Below are positions 26,006 to 36,725 of a stretch of DNA of 64,000 nucleotides, piece after piece (positions within the stretch are counted from its first letter, which is position 1; the number at the start of each line of letters is the position of its first letter). Position numbers and translations under genes: made by a program. Source of the DNA: Endozoicomonas acroporae (GTDB lineage Bacteria > Pseudomonadota > Gammaproteobacteria > Pseudomonadales > Endozoicomonadaceae); the NCBI RefSeq assembly GCF_002864045.1, contig NZ_PJPV01000018.1, positions 1 through 64,000 of the forward strand, written 5' to 3'. Below the pieces are notes generated by a model. That model did no database searches. It was not told where the DNA came from and saw only the letters and a list, made by a program, of their open reading frames with translations.

Positions 26006-26734
26006 TCAAGATCTCGGCGCGTATGCAAAGACATCAGAGTGAATATTTTTCGCCTGGAAATTTTCTGCTACCAGTGCATCAAATGTTGCATAAACCATCT
26101 GCACAGATCCGCTGATAAAGACCTCACTGCCAAGGAGAAGGTTTTTGTCGTCTATAACCGCCTCAAACAAAAGCCCATGACGCCCTTGCCAGCCCGCTTC
26201 TCCAAGCGCATCACTGACCACCGGGTGGTAGTGAAATTGAGAAGAAGCCCAGTGAATAGGAAGATTAGGCATATAAAACCCTTCTGGCGAACGAGCCCCC
26301 CAGTACAGGTAGATATCTTGATGCCCTGACTTGTTCAATGAGAACTCAATCATGCTTTTCATCTGGGCAAATCCGGTACCCGCAGCGATAAACACCAGTG
26401 GTTTATCCGGAACACTTTCAAGAAAGCACTGACCTTTTGGCATTCGGATTGAAATGCTTCCCTGCTCAAGCTCATTGAATAGTTCAATGGAATTAGCGCT
26501 GGAAGATAACTTTTGAATATGTAATTCCAGCTCCTTTTGACCGGGAACCGGGGGACTGGCTATAGAGAACGCGCAGGCTTCACCACCTGCCAGGAGAATC
26601 TCAAGGTACTGCCCTGCCCGGTAGTCCGGGAAATAGCCCTCATGAGGCTTGAGGATGACACGGTAAATACCTTCCGATAACAACTGAAGATTGGCAACCT
26701 GGCAAGACTGGGTGGAAACTGGGTTGTTCTGCAC
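26006..26734 (-). CDS. fre: NAD(P)H-flavin reductase
   Basis: Ferredoxin-reductase-fold flavin reductase, 242 residues. The FAD/flavin-binding segment is YRAGQYLEI followed by ACAFSIASPP. The nucleotide-binding part starts FIAAGTGFAQMKSM, with YLYWGARSPEGFY and the VFISGSVQMVYATFDAL end typical of Fre/LuxG. It supplies reduced FMN. It follows ubiD by about 70 bases, and UbiD enzymes depend on a prenylated FMN cofactor, so the pairing is functionally sensible. The start is GTG. Confidence 0.9.
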   Translation of the reverse strand: MQNNPVSTQSCQVANLQLLSEGIYRVILKPHEGYFPDYRAGQYLEILLAGGEACAFSIASPPVPGQKELELHIQKLSSSANSIELFNELEQGSISIRMPKGQCFLESVPDKPLVFIAAGTGFAQMKSMIEFSLNKSGHQDIYLYWGARSPEGFYMPNLPIHWASSQFHYHPVVSDALGEAGWQGRHGLLFEAVIDDKNLLLGSEVFISGSVQMVYATFDALVAENFQAKNIHSDVFAYAPRS

Positions 26735-26805
26735 GAATACCGCTACCTCTAACGCTTAAAACTTCAGGAACCCCGGGCTTCCTAAAGCTATATGCTACAT
26801 ACGTA

Positions 26806-28275
26806 TTAATTATCGATGCCAAGCTGATCCCAAATAGCATCAACCCGATGTTTAATGGTATCTGTCATCGAAATGGCTGTTCCCCACTCCCGGCTGGTTT
26901 CACCTTCCCACTTGTTGGTGGCATCAAAGCCGACCTTTGATCCCAGTCCAGCAACGGGAGAAGCAAAATCCAGGTAATCAATGGGCGTGTTGTCGATGAA
27001 GACTGAGTCTCTTTTCGGGTCCATACGAGTAGTCATTGCCCATATCACATCATTCCAGTCCCTGGCATTGACATCATCATCGGTCACAATCACAAACTTG
27101 GTGTACATAAACTGTCGCAGGAATGACCAGACACCCAGCATAACCCGCTTGGCATGCCCCGGATACTCTTTACGCATGGTAACGACTGCCAGCCGATAAG
27201 AGCAACCCTCTGGCGGTAAATAAAAATCAACAATTTCAGGAAACTGCTTCTTGAGAATAGGGACGAATATTTCGTTAAAAGCCAATCCCAGTATTGCCGG
27301 TTCATCCGGCGGGCGCCCTGTATAGGTGCTGTGATAAATGGGGTTACGCCGGTGTGTCACACATTCAACCGTAAACACCGGGAATGACTCAACCTCGTTG
27401 TAATAGCCGGTATGATCGCCGTATGGGCCCTCATCCGCCATCTCGCCGGGATAGATAAAACCTTCAAGGACAATCTCGGCACTGGCAGGAACCTGCAGAT
27501 CATTCGTGCGACTTTTGGTTAACTCGGTTTTTCTGCCCCTCAACAGACCGGCAAACGCATATTCTGATAATGAGTCAGGGACCGGTGTCACAGCACCAAG
27601 AATGGTCGCGGGGTCAGCGCCTAAAGCCACTGATACCGGAAAAGGGGTATCCGGGTGTTTTTTCTGCCAGTCCCTGAAATCAAGCGCCCCACCCCGATGG
27701 GATAGCCAGCGCATGATTAATTTATTCTTGCCAAGCAGCTGCTGACGATAAATACCCAGGTTCTGTCGCTCTTTTTCCGGGCCACGGGTAATGACCAGGG
27801 GCCAGGTGATTAATGGTGCGGCATCCCCTGGCCAGCAAGTCTGAATTGGTAGCCGGGTTAAATCAATATCATCACCTTGCAGTACCACTTCCTGGCAAGG
27901 TGCCGATTTAACCACCTTTGGTCCCATGTTCAGCACCTGCCTGAACAGCGGCAGCTTTTCAATGGCATCTCTCAAACCTTTGGGAGGATCCGGCTCTTTC
28001 AGGTAGGCCAACAGCTCACCCACTTCCCTCATTGCACCGATATCCTTCTGCCCCATCCCCAGGGCAACCCGCTTCTGCGTGCCAAACAGGTTCGCCAACA
28101 CCGGCATATCAAAGCCTTTGGGTTTTTCAAACAATAGGGCGGGACCACCTTTTTTCAGGGTTCGATCACAAATTTCAGTCATTTCCAGAACCGGGTCAAC
28201 TTCAAACGTGATTCGCCTGAGCTCCCCCTGTTTTTCCAGCTGATCAATGAAATCCCGGAGATCCTTGTATTTCAT
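26806..28275 (-). CDS. ubiD: 3-octaprenyl-4-hydroxybenzoate carboxy-lyase
   Basis: Prenyl-FMN-dependent decarboxylase of ubiquinone synthesis, about 489 residues. Family blocks are [15 protein letters not shown] at the start, [23 protein letters not shown] in the FMN/Mn region, [13 protein letters not shown] with the catalytic Glu, and [12 protein letters not shown]. The start at 28275 was chosen because it gives the normal N-terminus and length; 28326 adds 17 basic residues. It is the first gene of the ubiD-fre unit. Confidence 0.95.
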   Translation of the reverse strand: MKYKDLRDFIDQLEKQGELRRITFEVDPVLEMTEICDRTLKKGGPALLFEKPKGFDMPVLANLFGTQKRVALGMGQKDIGAMREVGELLAYLKEPDPPKGLRDAIEKLPLFRQVLNMGPKVVKSAPCQEVVLQGDDIDLTRLPIQTCWPGDAAPLITWPLVITRGPEKERQNLGIYRQQLLGKNKLIMRWLSHRGGALDFRDWQKKHPDTPFPVSVALGADPATILGAVTPVPDSLSEYAFAGLLRGRKTELTKSRTNDLQVPASAEIVLEGFIYPGEMADEGPYGDHTGYYNEVESFPVFTVECVTHRRNPIYHSTYTGRPPDEPAILGLAFNEIFVPILKKQFPEIVDFYLPPEGCSYRLAVVTMRKEYPGHAKRVMLGVWSFLRQFMYTKFVIVTDDDVNARDWNDVIWAMTTRMDPKRDSVFIDNTPIDYLDFASPVAGLGSKVGFDATNKWEGETSREWGTAISMTDTIKHRVDAIWDQLGIDN

Positions 28276-28587
28276 GAATATTTCTTCTTTGGCTCTGACT
28301 TTTTCAGGCTTTGGCAGTTTTCTCATGAACAGTGAAAACTGCGTCAGTTGAAACAGGTGATAAAGAGATTATTGCTGTCTGGTTATGAGGATCGAATAAC
28401 CGAAGCTTGCCTTTCACGGTCTTTTCGGCCCGCAAAATGAACGGACTGAAAGATCAAAGTCTGACCAGGTAGTTGCGCAATGGCTCATTGGTAGAAACAG
28501 GCTTGCAGGGGCTTTGGCCTTATCCCCCGGCAGAGACTGTGATCGTGATCGACATCCTTCTCACAGTCCTTCCTGTGGGAATAAAAA
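28276..28587. other. 312-base gap with a hairpin after rho
   Basis: GACTGTGA (28535-28542) and TCACAGTC (28561-28568) form a perfect 8-base inverted repeat with an 18-base loop. It lies shortly downstream of the rho stop on the minus strand, so it may end the rho transcript. No gene is seen in the rest. Confidence 0.45.
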
Positions 28588-29847
28588 TTACTTCCGTTTC
28601 ATGGACTGGAAGAATTCTTCATTCGTCTTGGTGTGCTTCATACGGTCCAGCAGGAATTCAATGGCCTGAATTTCATCCATTGGGTGCAGGATTTTACGCA
28701 GAATCCACATACGCTGAAGTTCTTCTTCTGTGGTCAGCAGATCTTCACGGCGAGTGCCTGACTTGTTGATACCAATAGCAGGGAAGACCCGCTTTTCAGC
28801 CGCCCGACGGTCAAGGTGGAGTTCCATGTTACCGGTACCCTTGAATTCCTCAAAGATAACCTCATCCATCTTGGAGCCGGTATCAACCAGTGCAGTTGCC
28901 AGAATAGTCAGGCTGCCACCCTCTTCAATGTTACGGGCAGCACCAAAGAAACGCTTCGGACGCTCAAGGGCATGAGCATCTACACCACCAGTAAGCACCT
29001 TGCCGGAAGAGGGAATCACAGTGTTGTAAGCACGGGCCAGACGGGTAATGGAATCCAGCAGAATAACAACGTCTTTCTTGTGCTCTACCAGACGCTTGGC
29101 TTTTTCCAGCACCATCTCGGCAACCTGCACATGACGTGAAGGAGGCTCATCGAAGGTAGAGGCGACCACTTCACCGCGCACGGAACGGGACATTTCGGTA
29201 ACTTCTTCCGGACGCTCATCAATCAGCAGAACAATCAGGTAGCACTCCGGATTATTACGGGTAATGTTTGCCGCAATATTTTGCAGCATCAGTGTTTTAC
29301 CCGCTTTAGGAGGAGAGACAATCAGGCCACGCTGACCTTTGCCAATGGGAGCTACCAGGTCGATAATTCGAGCGGTTAAATCCTCTGTTGCACCATTTCC
29401 CATCTCCATAGTGAGACGGTCCTGGGGAAACAATGGCGTAAGGTTTTCAAACAGGATTTTATTGCGGGCATTTTCTGGTTGGTCAAAATTGATTTCATTC
29501 ACCTTGAGGAGGGCAAAATATCTTTCTCCCTCTTTGGGTGGACGAATTTTCCCGGAAATCGTATCACCCGTTCTCAGATTAAATCGGCGAATCTGACTTG
29601 GGGAAACATAAATATCGTCCGGTCCCGCCAGATAGGAACTATCAGCAGAACGGAGAAATCCAAACCCATCCTGGAGAATTTCCAGAACACCGTCACCATA
29701 GATATCTTCACCACTACGTGCATGGCGTTTGAGTATGGTGAAAATTACATCCTGCTTCCTGGAACGGGCAAGGTTTTCGAGACCCATTTCATTCGCTATC
29801 GCCAGAAGTTCAGGAACAGACTTTTTCTTCAGTTCGGTAAGATGCAT
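28588..29847 (-). CDS. rho: transcription termination factor Rho
   Basis: Hexameric RNA-dependent ATPase that ends transcription. The N-terminal helical domain is followed by the RNA-binding fold ([15 protein letters not shown]). Walker A is VSPPKAGKT and Walker B is [16 protein letters not shown]. The Q-loop and R-loop sequences ([29 protein letters not shown]) are intact. The 419 residues match E. coli (419). It follows trxA, a conserved gene order. Confidence 0.98.
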   Translation of the reverse strand: MHLTELKKKSVPELLAIANEMGLENLARSRKQDVIFTILKRHARSGEDIYGDGVLEILQDGFGFLRSADSSYLAGPDDIYVSPSQIRRFNLRTGDTISGKIRPPKEGERYFALLKVNEINFDQPENARNKILFENLTPLFPQDRLTMEMGNGATEDLTARIIDLVAPIGKGQRGLIVSPPKAGKTLMLQNIAANITRNNPECYLIVLLIDERPEEVTEMSRSVRGEVVASTFDEPPSRHVQVAEMVLEKAKRLVEHKKDVVILLDSITRLARAYNTVIPSSGKVLTGGVDAHALERPKRFFGAARNIEEGGSLTILATALVDTGSKMDEVIFEEFKGTGNMELHLDRRAAEKRVFPAIGINKSGTRREDLLTTEEELQRMWILRKILHPMDEIQAIEFLLDRMKHTKTNEEFFQSMKRK

Positions 29848-30178
29848 AACCAGTAGTGTGCGAATGTTAAATTGAAAGGTAAGTGGCCGTTGTCTTTGCA
29901 GGAAGATCAGAAAGTATTTGACTTATTATGATAAAGGACAGCTAAGTGTTGATTGATGCCTGCGAGTGTTTATAACGGCTGCCCTGTCTGGGCCATATCC
30001 CTGAGGTCAGAAGATTCCTGACAGCCCTGTGTAATTACAGTCTATATCCATTTCTGGAAAATAATCAAGAATTAAGACTTCGTCAACTGAATTGATTTAA
30101 AAATTTAATCAAATGGCTATAAAATTGAGGCCAGTCAAGTGGCTGTAACGGTCTGTCACAACCACCAATGACCAGCAA
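29848..30178 (-). promoter_or_regulatory. rho leader region
   Basis: 331 AT-rich bases between trxA and rho, on the minus strand. Long leaders upstream of rho are known to mediate Rho autoregulation in enterobacteria. I see no leader peptide or strong terminator that would prove this here. Confidence 0.4.
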
Positions 30179-30502
30179 TTACAGATTGCTATCCAAAAAT
30201 GCGGTCAGCTGTGATTTGGACAGGGCCCCCACTTTCGTAGCTTCTACGTTGCCGCCCTTAAACAGCATCAGCGTAGGAATACCACGCACACCGTATTTTG
30301 GCGGGGTTGCCTCATTCTCATCAATATTCAGCTTGCAGACGGTCAGCTTGCCGTCGTAGTCCTGGGCAATTTCATCAAGAACGGGGGCAATCATTTTGCA
30401 AGGACCACACCATTCAGCCCAATAGTCAACCAGTACCGGACCTTCCGCCTTCAGAACCACTTCTTCGAAGGAGTCATCTGTCACTTTGACAATTTCGCTC
30501 AT
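30179..30502 (-). CDS. trxA: thioredoxin 1
   Basis: Cytoplasmic disulfide reductase, 107 residues. The active site is [13 protein letters not shown], with the cis-proline segment RGIPTLMLF and the conserved interior Asp in VLVDYWAEW. It lies upstream of rho in the usual trxA-rho order and has a TAGGAGA ribosome site. Confidence 0.97.
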   Translation of the reverse strand: MSEIVKVTDDSFEEVVLKAEGPVLVDYWAEWCGPCKMIAPVLDEIAQDYDGKLTVCKLNIDENEATPPKYGVRGIPTLMLFKGGNVEATKVGALSKSQLTAFLDSNL

Positions 30503-30910
30503 GGAATGGATCTCCTAACCAGGGTACTTAATTAGTACTTAAAAGTGTTTAAAGTAAACTCAGGAGCCTTGACCGAGGGCAAACCAAACAGGCTGCCAAA
30601 AGATATCACCGGCCCAGAACTGACCTATTATGCCTGATTCATGGAATTTTGTGGCTTTTTTTTCTATAAAAATGCCATCGAGCATGGAGGCTTATAAGAT
30701 TGCCATATGACACAGGCCTGTTTTTCAGTCATCAGTGTAGCTTTGCCCCGGGCAATACAGCCAGTAGGATTTGTGTGCATAACTCGATTAAAGTTAACCT
30801 TTTAACATCGGTTATGCTCCGGTCTGCAACCCGGTATTGTCTGGTTGTTGAAATGAGCATTGAAAGCACTGAAAAACATTATATTTTCAATACATTAGCT
30901 ATGAAATACC
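30503..30910. other. divergent promoter region between trxA and ppx
   Basis: About 400 bases separating two divergent genes, so it should hold both promoters. An open frame at 30700-30930 has no ribosome site or recognisable motif and I do not call it. No clear operator was found. Confidence 0.5.
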
Positions 30911-32416
30911 ATGACAAAACAAGGGCGTGAACAGTCCGGCAGCCTACCTCTGGTAGCCGCCATAGACCTTGGCTCAAACAGCTTTCACATGATCGTTGCC
31001 AGGGTGGATCAGGGTGAAATCCGACCGGTAGAAAGGCTGGGCAAAAAGGTTCAGTTAGCTGCAGGGCTTAACCAGCACGACGAGCTAACGGCTGAAGCAA
31101 TGAAGCGGGGCTTCAGTTGTCTGGAACAGTTTGCCCAGTACCTCGCTGGCAATACTTTTCAAGCGGTCAGAGTCGTGGGTACCAATGCCCTGCGTAAGGC
31201 CCGAAACAGCGATACTTTTGTTGACCAGGCCCAGTCTATCCTGGGCTACCCGGTTGAAATTATCGCGGGCAGGGAAGAAGCTCGTCTCATTTACCTTGGT
31301 GTTGCCCAAACCCAGTCCGATGATAATGAGCGCCGTCTGGTGATGGACATCGGTGGCGGGAGTACCGAGTTCGTTATTGGCGAACGTTTTGAGCCAAAGT
31401 TGATGGAAAGCCTGCACATGGGCTGTGTGGTATTTACCGACCGTTTTTTTGGCAGCGGAGAACTCACACCACAACGATTCCAGTCCGCTTATTACGCTGC
31501 ACGACTGGAATTACTCAATATTGAACAATCATTTACCCGTTTGGGTTGGGTTGATGCCGTAGGGTCATCAGGTTCAATCCGTGCGGTCAGCAGCATTCTT
31601 CAGGCCATGGGAGAGAGTGATACCATCACCCGGGAAAATCTGGAGATGCTCAAGCTCAAAGTCCTGAAGTTTAACCAGATCGGCCGTGTTCGTTTTCCCG
31701 GGCTGAAGCCAGATCGTCAGGCGATTTTTCCAGCAGGCCTGGCCATTCTCATGGCAGGCTTCGATGCCCTTGGCATAGAACGCATGCATTACTCTGACGG
31801 TGCACTTCGGGAGGGGGTTCTGCACGACATGCTCGGGCGGGACCGCCATGAAGACGTTCGGGAGCGAACCATAAATGCCCTGATGAGCCGCTATCATGTT
31901 GATGAGCAACAGGCCTTCAGGGTCATGAATCATGCCCGGAACTGCTTTGCCATGACGGCTGATATCTGGGAGCTGGGTGACTGCGACCTTGAACTGCTGT
32001 CCTGGGCTGCGCGTGTGTGCCAGATAGGGCTTGATATCTCCCATACACAGTACCATCGACATGGTGCTTACCTGATCGATAACTCTGACCTGATGGGTTT
32101 CAGCAAGAGAGAACAGCAGCAACTTGCGCTGCTCGTCAGGGGCCACAGACGTTCCATATCCAAGTCACTCCTTTCCGCCTGGCCCAAGGCGGTATCACGC
32201 AAGCTGATGCGGCTGATTATCCTGCTGCGCATTGCCAATGTGCTGAGTCATGGTCGCGACGATACCTTACCGGAATATTCCATAAGCTTATCCGGCTCTA
32301 CCATATCCCTGTTTTTCCCGGAAGACTGGTTAGAACAACACCCTCTGACCGAAGCGTACTTTGACTCAGAACGAAGCTATCTGGCAAAAATAGGCTTCAA
32401 GTTACTGGTGGCATAG
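30911..32416 (+). CDS. ppx: exopolyphosphatase (Ppx/GppA family)
   Basis: Releases phosphate from inorganic polyphosphate. The ASKHA ATPase-like domain shows AIDLGSNSFHMIVAR at the N-terminus, DIGGGSTEFVIG, and the region ending VGSSGSIRAV. The second half is the HD-like helical domain (RVCQIGLDISHTQYHRHGAYLIDNSDL). The 501 residues fit Ppx. It is divergent from trxA, the order seen in Pseudomonas. GppA is the alternative assignment. Confidence 0.92.
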   Translation: MTKQGREQSGSLPLVAAIDLGSNSFHMIVARVDQGEIRPVERLGKKVQLAAGLNQHDELTAEAMKRGFSCLEQFAQYLAGNTFQAVRVVGTNALRKARNSDTFVDQAQSILGYPVEIIAGREEARLIYLGVAQTQSDDNERRLVMDIGGGSTEFVIGERFEPKLMESLHMGCVVFTDRFFGSGELTPQRFQSAYYAARLELLNIEQSFTRLGWVDAVGSSGSIRAVSSILQAMGESDTITRENLEMLKLKVLKFNQIGRVRFPGLKPDRQAIFPAGLAILMAGFDALGIERMHYSDGALREGVLHDMLGRDRHEDVRERTINALMSRYHVDEQQAFRVMNHARNCFAMTADIWELGDCDLELLSWAARVCQIGLDISHTQYHRHGAYLIDNSDLMGFSKREQQQLALLVRGHRRSISKSLLSAWPKAVSRKLMRLIILLRIANVLSHGRDDTLPEYSISLSGSTISLFFPEDWLEQHPLTEAYFDSERSYLAKIGFKLLVA

Positions 32417-32446
32417 CAACGTACATAACAACGTACATAACAACGT
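32417..32446 (+). repeat. short direct repeats after ppx
   Basis: CAACGTACATAA occurs twice head to tail (32417-32428, 32429-32440) and is followed by a partial CAACGT, starting just after the ppx stop. Confidence 0.6.
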
Positions 32447-32640
32447 GGTGAGGAACTAATCTGACCGCACAGTGTCAAAACAGTACGGACGAACTGTTCG
32501 GGTCTTTGATCTGACAGGTCGATATACGATCAGTGCTGTTCACTCAGCCTGCTTGATATAAATTAAGGATATCACTGGCTTTTCCAGCTTGCGTGTAGCT
32601 TATGGAAACTGGTTGTCCCTATTAATTAACAGGTGTTTCT

Positions 32641-33747
32641 ATGATTCTTCCAGCTACCCACACAACCCAGACCATTTTGGCTCATCCTGTCCAACAGCTT
32701 CTGACAGCGCAGTCAACAAACCAGTACACGACTGAAAGTTTTGGTAATCAGCCGGGGGCTGAGGTCCTGGCCAACCGGCTTAATCAATTGGGTGAAAACC
32801 TGAAACATGTTCCTGCACATGCACTCATACACATGTGCCATAACTTCACCACTGCCTTTAATCTGCATTCAATCCTGGTGGCAGAATCCAGCCGGTTGAA
32901 CGCCATAAAAATACTGCTGGCCGCTAATAACTGCACAGACCCGGCATCAATTCAGTTATTTGCCAAGAAATTCCATGATATTCCAGACTCCAATCCCAGC
33001 GTGAATTTAAGAGACAATGCGGCGGAAGACAATCAGCTGGTAATTACCCAACCCGAGGTATACCAGGGCCAACCAACGACATTCAACAACTATCGACAAA
33101 CATTATTAGAGCACTTTATTGTCTGCGCATTCCCGGAGCCAGAATTTACTGTGCAACAGCAGACGCAGCTGAAAGATGCATTAACCCTGGCAGGCAGGCA
33201 GATTACCGGCAATTGGGGCTTCGGATGTCTGGATGAGCCAGTATCCTATGGCAACTTTAACCGGGAAACCGTCGCCCGCCTCTCTGCCCGTCTGAGCTAC
33301 CCCAGGCAGCCTGAATGTGCCGAAAAGCTGGCTCAGATATACATGGAGCTTCAGGAGGCGTTGTTCAATCCGGAGTCAGATTTGATCAAGCTGCTGTCCG
33401 ACAACTGGCAGTTTGAACTGGTAACCCTGCTGACGGAGGAGAGCGACAATCCGGCCACCCTGAGCAATGAAGCGGCCTTGCTGTTATCACTTGCAGTCAG
33501 TGAGAATCATTCGAATGCTGAGAGATTGGCGGAAGAAGGAGAAATTGAGAGGTTGACGGAAGAAATTGGTATTTTTTCAATAGATCTGGGCCGTTTTGCC
33601 GACGCAAATCTCGTGTTGAATTTCGCCGGGGCTGCCAACAAAACCCAACTTGTTAATGACGACATCAGGGCCGCAGAGGTAGCAGTTATCCGCTTCGCTG
33701 ATGAACTTCTGGGTGTAAAAATTCCCCTGGAGTCACTGCATGCATAG
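32641..33747 (+). CDS. hypothetical protein, 368 aa
   Basis: A soluble, mostly helical, acidic protein with no signal peptide and no motif I recognise. The N-terminal 40 residues are Thr/Gln-rich and look disordered. The centre has helical segments (NRLNQLGENLKHVPAHALIHMCHNF), and the last third is Glu/Asn-rich and helical. AGGTG precedes the ATG. It stands alone between ppx and a transporter gene. Its character matches the other unassigned, possibly lineage-specific proteins of this window. Confidence 0.6.
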   Translation: MILPATHTTQTILAHPVQQLLTAQSTNQYTTESFGNQPGAEVLANRLNQLGENLKHVPAHALIHMCHNFTTAFNLHSILVAESSRLNAIKILLAANNCTDPASIQLFAKKFHDIPDSNPSVNLRDNAAEDNQLVITQPEVYQGQPTTFNNYRQTLLEHFIVCAFPEPEFTVQQQTQLKDALTLAGRQITGNWGFGCLDEPVSYGNFNRETVARLSARLSYPRQPECAEKLAQIYMELQEALFNPESDLIKLLSDNWQFELVTLLTEESDNPATLSNEAALLLSLAVSENHSNAERLAEEGEIERLTEEIGIFSIDLGRFADANLVLNFAGAANKTQLVNDDIRAAEVAVIRFADELLGVKIPLESLHA

Positions 33748-33813
33748 TAGTTACCGCTTCTCCCGAGTCTGGAAACCTGAACGAGGTCGGTCAGTGAGTA
33801 ATTCATGGCTCAC

Positions 33814-35658
33814 TCATTTTTCAAAAGAGCCAGCAACGTTTTTTGGAGGAGTAGATCGAGCCTCAAAATTAAGATCGATCTCTCGATATTCTTCGCGATC
33901 CCTGGTTAACATAATCACGGCTCCATCAATAAGACTGGTGCAGGCATCATGTACATGGGCACTGTCATTCATCAAAGAGCTGGCCATAAATGAGTCAACC
34001 AGGTTGGAGCGAATGAGTTCATTCAGTTTTCTGTGCATCTGCTCATCCTGCTCACTCAGCTCCAGCTTTAACTGTTCCGCATGCTGACGAATATGATCAT
34101 AATTGCGTCGTACTCCCAATACATCAATAAGCTTCAGGACTGAGGCAAGGCACAGTCTGAGCTGGTTGTATTGGTGGCGTATCTGCTCATTATCCGAATG
34201 CAGGTAATACCCCATATTTTTATAGATATGCTTGACATGCTTTATGGCCTGGACAAAATCACGACAGGCAACTTTAAGCGCAAATAACTCCTGCACCTGC
34301 GCTCTGGGAAGATTCCCTTCTATGGCTCCTGAATAGTGGATAATGTCCGCATAGATACCTTTGATATGTCGAATATACAGCTCTTTTATGGTCCATGGCT
34401 GATCATCGCGTATCCAGCTGTTCACCAGATCCGTCAGACTGTCCGACTCCCTCAGCTTGTCACCGGTAAGATATATTCCATAACAGATCAGTTCGAGTGT
34501 ATTTCTGTATAAATGGTCGCACTCCCGGGTCAGGGCTCTTAGCGCCGTATCCGGATAATTCAGTGTTGCCGGGGTTAAGTAGCGCGCCCGGTGAATGGCA
34601 GGATTATCCTCAGTGGCAAGATTCAGATGAGACTGCCTGTCAGGATCGACAAAGAGCGTCTCCAGCCAACGGATAAGCAGCTGGAAAAAAGGAAGTTGAA
34701 CGACTATTCCCATGACATTAAAGAGACTGTGGAACAGCGCAAGCTTCAGCGTGTAGTCGTCTGCCCCGATTGGAAAGAATCCGGCAGTAAAATCCACAAG
34801 CACTTTTAACTGGGGCAACAAAAGGATAGCCAGAGCAGCGGTGGCCACATTAAACGTAATATGTGCCACAGCCAATCGCTTCCCTGCTGCATTTGCCCCC
34901 ATCGCTCCCAGCACTGCCGTTATGGTTGTACCGATATTTGAACCGATAGCCAGTGCTAACGCATTATCGTAAGTCAGCTGCCCCGCTGCCAGGGCAGAAA
35001 AGGTGAGTACCAATACCGCATTGGTGGACTGCATGATGATGGTGGCCAGAACACCAAAGATCGTGAAGACCAGAATGCCCTGCATTCCTTCCATGGAGAA
35101 GCTACTGAAATCAATCACAGTCTGGAATGCTTCAAAACCCTCTTTCATGTAATGAATACCAAGAAAGAGAAAGCCAATACCCAGCAAGATGCAGCCGAAG
35201 CCACTGAATGTTTTCTCCCGCTGACTCCTCAAAATCAAACCGAAAACGAGTAAGGGCATGGCATAGGAAATCAGCTTTAACTTCATACCATACAAGGCAA
35301 CTAACCATGCACCGACAGTGCTGCCCAGATTTGCCCCAAAAATGATGCCTACGCCTGCAGCCAAGCCAATCAGGCCGGCACTGAGAAATGAAATAACAAT
35401 GACGGAAACCAGCGAACTGGACTGAAGGACAGCGGTCGTGGTGATACCGAAGGCCAGACTTTTCCAGAGACTGTCGGTGGTTTTCTGAAGGAACGCCTCA
35501 AGCAGCCCCCCTGTAAAGACCTTAAACCCCTTTTCCAGATAAACCATGCCCAGCAGAAAAATAACCACACCCGCCGTGATCACCTGAAGCTCTGAGCTAA
35601 CCCAAAAGCCATAAGTCAATAGCAGCAGTGCTGTTGGAAGAACAACGCGTCCGAGCAT
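33814..35658 (-). CDS. Na/Pi cotransporter family protein with PhoU-like C-terminus
   Basis: Inner-membrane protein of about 614 residues. The first ~340 residues are hydrophobic, with two copies of the NptA-type repeat. Its hallmark QSSS region is seen in TTAVLQSSSLVSVIVISF and in the second, altered copy IIMQSTNAVLVLTF. Residues 380-600 are a helical PhoU-like cytoplasmic domain. It probably moves phosphate with sodium; export is also possible. The frame is open to TTG 35760, but the ATG at 35658 starts right at the first membrane helix. Confidence 0.85.
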   Translation of the reverse strand: MLGRVVLPTALLLLTYGFWVSSELQVITAGVVIFLLGMVYLEKGFKVFTGGLLEAFLQKTTDSLWKSLAFGITTTAVLQSSSLVSVIVISFLSAGLIGLAAGVGIIFGANLGSTVGAWLVALYGMKLKLISYAMPLLVFGLILRSQREKTFSGFGCILLGIGFLFLGIHYMKEGFEAFQTVIDFSSFSMEGMQGILVFTIFGVLATIIMQSTNAVLVLTFSALAAGQLTYDNALALAIGSNIGTTITAVLGAMGANAAGKRLAVAHITFNVATAALAILLLPQLKVLVDFTAGFFPIGADDYTLKLALFHSLFNVMGIVVQLPFFQLLIRWLETLFVDPDRQSHLNLATEDNPAIHRARYLTPATLNYPDTALRALTRECDHLYRNTLELICYGIYLTGDKLRESDSLTDLVNSWIRDDQPWTIKELYIRHIKGIYADIIHYSGAIEGNLPRAQVQELFALKVACRDFVQAIKHVKHIYKNMGYYLHSDNEQIRHQYNQLRLCLASVLKLIDVLGVRRNYDHIRQHAEQLKLELSEQDEQMHRKLNELIRSNLVDSFMASSLMNDSAHVHDACTSLIDGAVIMLTRDREEYREIDLNFEARSTPPKNVAGSFEK

Positions 35659-36251
35659 ATTTAGTCCCAGGCCAACCGGTAACACCCATTCACAATCCCC
35701 ATGAGCAGAAAATACGGGGCTATAGCGTCTGTTATCGACGGGTAAACAGGATCCCTCCAATGTATCTGTTCTTCAATTAATCACCATCGGGAAAACGGTT
35801 GAGCTCTGGCTGAAAAACGACGGGGCGAAAGCAAGGGTTCGGTCAAATATTGCAACATGGATGACAACAAAAAGCCGCATTGAGCCAAAGCTACGGCCCT
35901 GACTTACGCAATACAATCCAGCAAAGTATCTGAATAAAACATGTGCCTTATAACTTGATAAATAGAGGGCAGTAACCGACTGTTAACAGGGGGAACCAGT
36001 AAAATGAAGAGCTGTATTTTATAAGGATCAAACTCACCATTTCCTTGCCAATCAAACAAAATACATTACTTTTATTCATATTGAACGAGTAATAAGCAGA
36101 ACCATTCTGTGAATTACCCCATACCTGCATAACTGACAGGTAACCGTTCCAGTCTTGCTTTACAGATATTTGTCGACTTTCTTAATGTCCGTGTTGATGC
36201 ATTATTTATTGCCTCATACGGTCAAGGGCTCCAGTAGATTGAGGGTATACA
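35659..36251. other. 593-base AT-rich gap
   Basis: Lies between the divergent transporter and H-NS-like genes and should contain both promoters. No convincing gene, repeat or operator was seen. A short minus-strand frame at 35948-36130 lacks a ribosome site. Confidence 0.5.
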
Positions 36252-36674
36252 ATGAAATTACTGGATGAGTTACATCATCGGCTAGGTAGTAAATCCCGGA
36301 TTCGCTCACTATTCAAAGATGTCAGTGTTCAGGAGCTGGAAAAAATTCTGGACCGCCTGAAAGGGGTACATAAGGAAAAATTGCAATCCAGGGTTAAAGA
36401 GGATGCAAAACGACAGAAAAAGATGAAAGACATTGTCGCTATACACAAAGAAATGGCGGAACTTGGTATTACGCTCTCAGATCTCGACAACATTAACGAC
36501 CCGGGCAAAACGGGAAAACGCCGACGAACTGTCGCAAAGCATACCTTTCAATATGAAAATCCAGCCGGACAAACTGTGTACTGGGAGGGCTCAACCACAG
36601 GAAGACTGCCAAAAGACTTTCAGGAGTACCTGGAAAAAACTCAGAAAAAGCGGGCAGAGTGCATTATTAAGTAA
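36252..36674 (+). CDS. H-NS family nucleoid-associated protein
   Basis: A 140-residue DNA-binding protein. Residues 1-75 are a charged coiled-coil oligomerisation region (VQELEKILDRLKGVHKEKLQ). After a basic linker (GKRRRT), the C-terminal H-NS DNA-binding domain reads FQYENPAGQTVYWEGSTTGRLP, matching the Y..P.G..W.G.GR.P core. H-NS proteins silence AT-rich and foreign genes. It may help control the AT-rich effector-like genes nearby; that is inference. Single-gene unit. Confidence 0.85.
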   Translation: MKLLDELHHRLGSKSRIRSLFKDVSVQELEKILDRLKGVHKEKLQSRVKEDAKRQKKMKDIVAIHKEMAELGITLSDLDNINDPGKTGKRRRTVAKHTFQYENPAGQTVYWEGSTTGRLPKDFQEYLEKTQKKRAECIIK

Positions 36675-36725
36675 AGTCAGGATTCTGTAAAAATACCGTT
36701 TCTCATTATCCCCGGCGTTGATCAG

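Noticed and set aside
30700-30930. 76-codon frame overlapping the ppx start
   Set aside because: No ribosome site, no motif, and its end overlaps ppx, which starts with a proper N-terminus at 30911.
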